From contig CP021423.1 in the NCBI GenBank assembly GCA_002162075.1, positions 868,001 through 932,000 on the forward strand: a DNA stretch of 64,000 bases, written 5' to 3'. Positions 59,341-64,000 of the stretch are shown piece by piece; position 1 is the first letter of the stretch, and every line of letters begins with the position of its first letter. Origin of the DNA: Armatimonadetes bacterium Uphvl-Ar1 (GTDB taxonomy: Bacteria > Armatimonadota > Fimbriimonadia > Fimbriimonadales > Fimbriimonadaceae). Below the pieces are notes generated by a model. That model was not told where the DNA came from and did not search any database. It saw only the letters and a list, made by a program, of their open reading frames with translations. The translations under genes were made by a program, and so were the position numbers.

Positions 59341-61347
59341 ATGAAACGCACACACTTTCTGACACTGACCGTAATGACATCACTGGGAGCGATGTCGTTT
59401 GGTACGACGTTGCCCACATTTGATGAATCAGCGGCAACGTTGCCAGGAATTCAAGCGGAAGCCCAGAGCCAAGGCCCTGGCAAACTCCCGGCAGAGAACA
59501 TTGACGGTTCAAAGGTGAATGGTGCAACTCAGAAAGAAGCATCAGACATTATCAAAGAATTTAATGATGGGCAAGCGGATGATTTGATGGGCTCCGCAAT
59601 GATTGCATTGGCAAAGTTTGAAGCTTTGCATGTAAAGGATGACAAGAATCTTTCGGTCATGACATGGATCGGATATCTGTCTACGGTAACAGGTAGCCAC
59701 GCACGAGCAATTGAAGTTTTAGAAGCGATCCGCAATGCGAGCGGCGACGAAGCCGTGAACATCATGAATTTGCGAAACCTGTCGGCGAGCTACTACTTGA
59801 GCCAGCAGTACGCGAATGCGGCTGGAGTATTGGTTGAGCTTGATCAGAAGGTACCGGAGCAAGCGGACATTTTGGCACTCTTGGGAAGCAGCTATGTTCT
59901 GGGTAAAGAGTATGCGAAAGCGATTGCTCCCCTTGAACAAGCAGCTGGTTTGCTCACAAATGATCCAGATTCTTTGCGAAACGTGAATGTTGACCTTGGC
60001 ATTAGCTACGCCAGAACGGGTGATCAGGACAAAGCAATGATGGTCTTTGACCGCATGAAGTCGGACGAGAGCCTGACTTCAGTTCAGCTGGGCTGGATGG
60101 GCTTTATCTACTTGCAGAATAAGCGATACGATGATGCGATTTCGGTTTTGGAACGCAGCTATGCGATTGATGGCACAAACCAAGGCGTTGTGAATAATTT
60201 GGCCAATGCTTATTTGAGCCGAGGCGCTTCCGGAGATGAAGCCAAAGCGGTAGCGATGTTCGAAGAACTTTCGGGAATGGGATCGGGTAATCCCGTTGCG
60301 GACTACAATATTGGTTCGCTTTACCTGAGCCGAGGCGACTATGCGAAAGCCAAGCCTTACTTGGTTCGAGCAGCGCGAAGCAACGATCCGTTTGCATTGA
60401 ATAACCTTGGGCGAGCGCACGAAGGTTTGAACGAAAATGCGGAAGCGGCAACGAACTATTCAAAAGCGAGTGATTTGCGGACGGACAATGCGACGTTCGC
60501 GAAAAATGCTGGATTCGCGTTGATCCGAGTGGGTAACGATGCGGCGGCGATTAAGTATTTGGAGCGAGCAATGAGCATCGAGAAGTCTTCGGATATCTTG
60601 GTTCCGCTTGCAGGTGCTTATGACCGAGCGGGCATGAGCGAAAAGGCGATGGCGATTTGGATGATGCCGGAAGTACGGTCATCCCGAGAGAACGACGCTG
60701 ACTATTGGTTCAGCATGGGTGCATCTCATGCGGCAGCGGGGCAAACAGCCGAAGCAGAAGCGGCCTATCGGCGAAGCCTTCAGATTCGACCGGACAATGC
60801 AGATGTCGTGAACAATCTGGGTGTCTTGCTCTTTAAGAAAGAAGACTATGCAGGAGCTTTAGACTGCTTTAAGAAGCAGGCGGCAATGCAACCAGAGAGC
60901 GTCGATGCGAAGTTGAACGTGGCGGCTTGCCATGTTCGATTGGGCCAGATCAATGAAGCGGTTGACATTTGGCGCGGCGTTGTCCGAACTAATCCGGAGC
61001 GAGTGGATATTCGACTTGATTTGGCTGACGGACTTTGGAACACCGGAGACACCCCCGGCGCACGGTTCCACTATGCGACGGTGAACCGAACCAACCCGAA
61101 CAATGCTCGCGCATTGAACGGTCTGGGGATGTGGGCGTTGCTCCAAACCCAGAACGATGAAGCGGAAAGTTATTTCCGAAAATCAATTTCTGCGGACAGA
61201 AAATTTGTGCCGGCCTTCCAAAACTTGGCAGTTGTTCTGGAACGCCAGAACAAAATTGCCGAGGCGGTGAAGGTTCTTGAGGCAGCTTTGGCGATGGAAC
61301 CGAATAATGATGCAGTCAAGCAGCAGCTGGCTCGGCTAAAATCGTAG
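59341..61347 (+). CDS. Secreted/periplasmic TPR-repeat protein
   Basis: A 668-residue protein with a signal peptide (LTLTVMTSLGAMSFG) and a linker, then about 14 TPR units (for example YLSQQYANAAGVLVELDQKVPEQADILALLGSSYVLGKEYAKAI, MGAS-HAAAGQTAEAEAAYRRSLQIRPDNADVVNNLGVLLF, LNAR-type ALNGLGMWALLQTQNDEAESYFRKSISADRKFVPAFQNLAVVLERQNKIAEAVKVLEAAL). TPRs bind partner proteins; a structural or assembly role in the envelope is likely. Codon use differs from the usual pattern here (fewer CGG, more CGA arginines), consistent with high expression. It has its own TATAAT promoter. Confidence 0.85.
   Translation: MKRTHFLTLTVMTSLGAMSFGTTLPTFDESAATLPGIQAEAQSQGPGKLPAENIDGSKVNGATQKEASDIIKEFNDGQADDLMGSAMIALAKFEALHVKDDKNLSVMTWIGYLSTVTGSHARAIEVLEAIRNASGDEAVNIMNLRNLSASYYLSQQYANAAGVLVELDQKVPEQADILALLGSSYVLGKEYAKAIAPLEQAAGLLTNDPDSLRNVNVDLGISYARTGDQDKAMMVFDRMKSDESLTSVQLGWMGFIYLQNKRYDDAISVLERSYAIDGTNQGVVNNLANAYLSRGASGDEAKAVAMFEELSGMGSGNPVADYNIGSLYLSRGDYAKAKPYLVRAARSNDPFALNNLGRAHEGLNENAEAATNYSKASDLRTDNATFAKNAGFALIRVGNDAAAIKYLERAMSIEKSSDILVPLAGAYDRAGMSEKAMAIWMMPEVRSSRENDADYWFSMGASHAAAGQTAEAEAAYRRSLQIRPDNADVVNNLGVLLFKKEDYAGALDCFKKQAAMQPESVDAKLNVAACHVRLGQINEAVDIWRGVVRTNPERVDIRLDLADGLWNTGDTPGARFHYATVNRTNPNNARALNGLGMWALLQTQNDEAESYFRKSISADRKFVPAFQNLAVVLERQNKIAEAVKVLEAALAMEPNNDAVKQQLARLKS
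61337..61342 (+). promoter_or_regulatory. Probable -10 box (TAAAAT) within the end of the TPR gene
   Basis: TAAAAT ends 8 nt before GTG 61351 of nadK and lies within the last codons of the preceding gene. Confidence 0.35.
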
Positions 61348-61350
61348 TTA

Positions 61351-62202
61351 GTGCGGATTCACACGATCGTCAATCTATTTCGCCCGGATGCGGTTCAGGC
61401 AGCTAAAGAAGCTCTGGACGGCCTCCGGGCGAGTTCTGTTACGTTTGGTGCGGATCGGGATTCGGCGGCGGCATTGGGGGTGGAAGCCGTTGCGCCAGAA
61501 GAACTTGGTAAAGCGGATTTGATGGTGTCGTTTGGGGGAGACGGCACTTTGATTCGGGCGGCGCACCTCTGTAGTGAAAGTGGAACGCCAATTTTGGGGG
61601 TCTATTTTGGGCGATTTGGATTTGTGACTCAGTGTATGCCGAGTGAGGTTGGGGCAGCGTTGAGTTCGTTTATTGACGGTCAGGCGGAGATTGATGAGCG
61701 GATCATGGTTCAGACCGAGTTGATCCGAAATGAACGGAGCGTGGCTACTTTGCATAGCCTCAATGAGGCAGTCGTTCAGCGGTCGGCGACGACGCGGATT
61801 TTGACTTTTGATGTAAAAGTGGATGGGACGCGGATGAGTCGTTACCCGGCGGATGGGGTGATGGTTTCGACTCCGACGGGATCCACGGCTTATAGCTTGA
61901 GCGCGGGGGGGCCCATTGTTGATCCAGGTGTTAATGCACTCTTGATCACGGCAATCATGCCTCATACACTCAGCGCAAGGCCTTTGGTCGTTCGCAGCGA
62001 GGCGGTGATTGACATTCAGATCGAAACGCGAGGGGACGCGGTTTTGAGTTGTGATGGACAGAGTCGGTTGCATTTGTTGAGTGGGGATTCGGTGCGGATT
62101 ACGAAATCTCCCCGCGTGACTCGCTTGGTGAGTGTGGATTCTCAGGATTTCTTGAGTAAGCTGGCGAATCGGTTTCAATGGAGCAAGAGCTCACGGATAT
62201 GA
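61351..62202 (+). CDS. nadK: NAD kinase
   Basis: A 283-residue NAD kinase that makes NADP. The GGDGTLIRAAH motif (VSFGGDGTLIRAA) is the catalytic ATP site; LNEAVVQRSATTRILTF, RYPADGVMVSTPTGSTAYSLSAGGPIV and LITAIMPHTLSARPLVVR complete the family. GTG start, three bases after the preceding stop and eight after TAAAAT. Its stop overlaps the next start. Confidence 0.94.
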   Translation: MRIHTIVNLFRPDAVQAAKEALDGLRASSVTFGADRDSAAALGVEAVAPEELGKADLMVSFGGDGTLIRAAHLCSESGTPILGVYFGRFGFVTQCMPSEVGAALSSFIDGQAEIDERIMVQTELIRNERSVATLHSLNEAVVQRSATTRILTFDVKVDGTRMSRYPADGVMVSTPTGSTAYSLSAGGPIVDPGVNALLITAIMPHTLSARPLVVRSEAVIDIQIETRGDAVLSCDGQSRLHLLSGDSVRITKSPRVTRLVSVDSQDFLSKLANRFQWSKSSRI

Positions 62203-63116
62203 TGAATTCAGCTTTGGAGGTGAAGGGGGTTTCGGTTGAGTTTTCAACTTCGGGCGGGACGATTCGAGCAGTTGATGGGGTGGATGTGGACGTTCAGCCG
62301 GGGGAAGCACTCGCTTTGGTGGGGGAATCTGGTTGCGGGAAAACGACTTTGGCGCGGGCGATTTTGGGGCTTCAGCCAACGGCGGGAGGGGAGATTTCGG
62401 TTGCCGGTGAGCGCGTTGATGGTCGAATGGGTGAGCAAGCGAAACGGATTGGAATGGTTTGGCAGGATCCTTTCGCGAGCATTCAGCCAAAGTGGAAGAT
62501 TCGGCGAATTTTAGAGGAACCGTCGGCAATTTGTGGGGAGGGTGTCGAGATCGGTGCACTTCTTGACATGGTGGGCTTGTCGGAATCTTTGGCTGATCGG
62601 TACCCCCATGAGCTGAGTGGCGGACAAAGGCAAAGAGCGGCTATCGCTCGGGCGATTGGCTTGAAGCCGCCGCTGGTGATTTGCGATGAGCCGACGGCGG
62701 CTCTTGACTTGAGTATTCAGGCGCAGATTCTGAATTTGCTGAAGGATTTGAAAGCTGAAACGGGTTGTGCCTTCCTGTACATTACTCACGACTTGTTGAC
62801 GGTTCGGTATTTGGCGGATCGAGTTGCGGTGATGTATATGGGACAGATTGTGGAGATCGGAGAAACCGCGAAGGTATTTGAAAATCCTAAGCATCCGTAT
62901 ACTCAAGCATTGTTAGCATCTTCGCCGGATTTGTCCCAGCTTGGGGTGATTCCCGATGCTCCATTGGGAGAAATTCCTGATCCAACGCAGAAGATTGTGG
63001 GTTGCAGATTTGCGAGTCGGTGTCCTTTTGTTCAGGATGTTTGTCGGCAAACGACCCCGCAATTTGATGTGCCGACGGGACACCAGGCTTTGTGCCATTT
63101 TCCGCTTGTTCAGTAG
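62199..63116 (+). CDS. oppF: ABC transporter ATP-binding protein, OppF/DppF type
   Basis: About 305 residues. Walker A GESGCGKTT, Q-loop MVWQDPFASIQPK, signature LSGGQRQRAAIARAIG, Walker B VICDEPTAALDLS, switch His ITHD, then the C-terminal oligopeptide-transporter domain with KHPYTQALLASSPD and the Cys-bearing GCRFASRCPFVQDVC. This is the second ATPase of oligopeptide/dipeptide importers. The partner ATPase and permeases are not adjacent. The ATG overlaps the nadK stop (ATGATG). The peptide-binding protein is encoded at 52950, about 9 kb away. Confidence 0.88.
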   Translation: MMNSALEVKGVSVEFSTSGGTIRAVDGVDVDVQPGEALALVGESGCGKTTLARAILGLQPTAGGEISVAGERVDGRMGEQAKRIGMVWQDPFASIQPKWKIRRILEEPSAICGEGVEIGALLDMVGLSESLADRYPHELSGGQRQRAAIARAIGLKPPLVICDEPTAALDLSIQAQILNLLKDLKAETGCAFLYITHDLLTVRYLADRVAVMYMGQIVEIGETAKVFENPKHPYTQALLASSPDLSQLGVIPDAPLGEIPDPTQKIVGCRFASRCPFVQDVCRQTTPQFDVPTGHQALCHFPLVQ

Positions 63117-63172
63117 TCATTGCTATACCTAATTGGGGTACTGGATTTCCGGTAGATTATTTCTTAACAATT

Positions 63173-63862
63173 ATGTCGGACGGACTAACCCCGCGTCGAG
63201 CTTTAGCGGAAGAGCGTGAAGCAGTTGAACTTGATCTCCTCGAAATGGTGAACAAGGCAGTCGCGATGTTTAATTTATCCGTCCGGGGACTGCATACGGT
63301 TGATCGTGAGCTTGCGCGCGAAGCGTTGGCGGCGGATGACGAAATTGACCGCCTTGAGTTGGAGATTGAAGCACGGTGTTTGGATGTTTTAGCGTTGCAA
63401 CAGCCGATGGGCAGTGATTTGAGAGAGATCGGTACGGTTCTCAAGATCATCACGGATATTGAACGAGTGGGTGATTTGAGTGTTGATGTCGCGAAGATCA
63501 CGCTCAAGATTGACAAGTTGATGGGCCGAGCAGATTTTGTTGATTTACCTAAGCTCTCGAGCGTCGTGACTCGGATGTTGAGCGAGTCGGCGCAGATGTT
63601 TAGCCGGAAATCTGCGGATGGTTTGGAGCTGATTGCCCAGCTTGAAGACGAAGTTGATGATATGTATCGGGAGTTCCGTTCACAAACTCATGAGTTTATG
63701 CAAGCGCATCCGGAAGATATGGTGGTCGCGAGTTGGATGCTTTTGGCGTTGCACCACATTGAACGGGTTGCAGATCACGCGCTGAATATTGCGGAGCGAG
63801 TTGTCTTTATGGTGACGGGTGAGATGCGGCAAATTGTCCCAGATGACCCAGATCGTGGATAA
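63173..63862 (+). CDS. phoU: Phosphate transport system regulator PhoU
   Basis: About 229 residues, the two-repeat all-helical PhoU fold. Each repeat has the metal-binding E/D-x-x-x-D pattern: first DDEIDRLELEIEARCLDVLALQQPMGSDLREIGTVLKIITDIERVGDLSVDVAK, second QLEDEVDDMYREF... and ALHHIERVADHALNIAERVVFMVTG. PhoU represses the Pho regulon and is usually beside pstSCAB; those genes are not in the window. ATG 63173 was chosen over an upstream in-frame start by homology. Confidence 0.93.
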   Translation: MSDGLTPRRALAEEREAVELDLLEMVNKAVAMFNLSVRGLHTVDRELAREALAADDEIDRLELEIEARCLDVLALQQPMGSDLREIGTVLKIITDIERVGDLSVDVAKITLKIDKLMGRADFVDLPKLSSVVTRMLSESAQMFSRKSADGLELIAQLEDEVDDMYREFRSQTHEFMQAHPEDMVVASWMLLALHHIERVADHALNIAERVVFMVTGEMRQIVPDDPDRG

Positions 63863-63906
63863 TTCTGCGTCGCCCTCCCTTACTGCCTCGTCTGAAACAT
63901 TTAATC

Positions 63907-64000
63907 ATGTTGCCTTGGCTTTTGACTTATTCTGGGACAGTAACTGGGCCAGTACAGACGGAACCGCTGAAGACTAAGACGGTTCAAATTCGGTCGGCTC
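63907..64000 (+). CDS. Possible gene start running off the window
   Basis: An ATG at 63907 opens a frame (MLPWLLTYSGTVTGPVQTEP...) that stays open to the window edge, 31 codons. It might begin the next gene. There is no clear ribosome-binding site or -10 box, and 31 codons are too few to judge. Confidence 0.3.
   Translation, partial: MLPWLLTYSGTVTGPVQTEPLKTKTVQIRSA

Noticed and set aside
63960-64000. A 'GGTTCAAATTC' stretch resembling a tRNA T-loop.
   Set aside because: The flanking bases do not form a T-stem and no acceptor or anticodon arm can be drawn.

Overview
The window reads as a chromosomal segment of an uncultured or little-studied bacterium. GC looks moderate, a little above half by eye. 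Armatimonadota (Fimbriimonadia-like) is my best guess. It rests on the gene mix: a PEP-CTERM protein, a solitary FliL, a cyanobacterial-type acyl-ACP-reductase-like enzyme, a cluster of uncharacterised membrane proteins, frequent TTG/GTG starts and apparent leaderless promoters. This is inference and I could not search a database. No rRNA, tRNA, CRISPR array, insertion sequence or prophage was seen, so most of the window is core genome plus lineage-specific genes.

Layout. 0-9 kb: an AAA-like/WD40 membrane protein diverging from a Crp/Fnr regulator over a perfect CRP-type palindrome, a DinB protein, a Tat-type Gfo/Idh/MocA oxidoreductase, a Rossmann protein and two bacterial-PH membrane proteins (YdbS/YdbT type). 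9-20 kb: a Cas4/RecB-like Fe-S nuclease, a secreted protein, galE, two paralogous coiled-coil membrane proteins behind gcvT, a zinc-ribbon/TPR - TPR - PilZ set, a candidate small RNA and a diguanylate cyclase. 20-24 kb: ridA, a conserved protein, an AAR-like reductase, an MlaF-like ATPase and a Spy-like secreted protein. 24-36 kb: rocD-pheS-pheT, fliL, a glycosyltransferase, peptidase E, a YdcF protein, a cNMP-domain protein and an oversized membrane pyrophosphatase. 36-44 kb: UbiA, an amine oxidase, two tandem coiled-coil proteins, gpmA, a SnoaL-like protein, an AraC regulator and a PEP-CTERM protein. 44-52 kb: upp, glmU-prs, then an overlapping five- to six-gene run of unknown membrane proteins, then recO. 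53-64 kb: a peptide-binding lipoprotein, an AraC regulator, lemA, a lipoprotein, purL, a large TPR protein, nadK, an OppF-type ATPase and phoU.

Three patterns cut across the window. (1) About eighteen genes, mostly first genes of transcription units, have a TANNNT hexamer ending 5-9 nt before the start codon, which points to leaderless mRNAs; internal operon genes more often carry Shine-Dalgarno sequences. (2) Five genes (ydbT-like, ridA, hppA, amine oxidase, araC-like) are each broken by what looks like one missing G/C, usually in a short homopolymer. A consensus sequencing error is more likely than real decay. (3) A family of C-rich/G-rich palindromic repeats is scattered between genes, and one copy lies in frame inside pheT.

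The best candidate for an undescribed system is the overlapping membrane-protein cluster at about 47.7-52.2 kb. The pyrophosphatase with a ~280-residue extracytoplasmic insertion and the TATAAT-to-terminator small RNA near 18.8 kb are the next most interesting.
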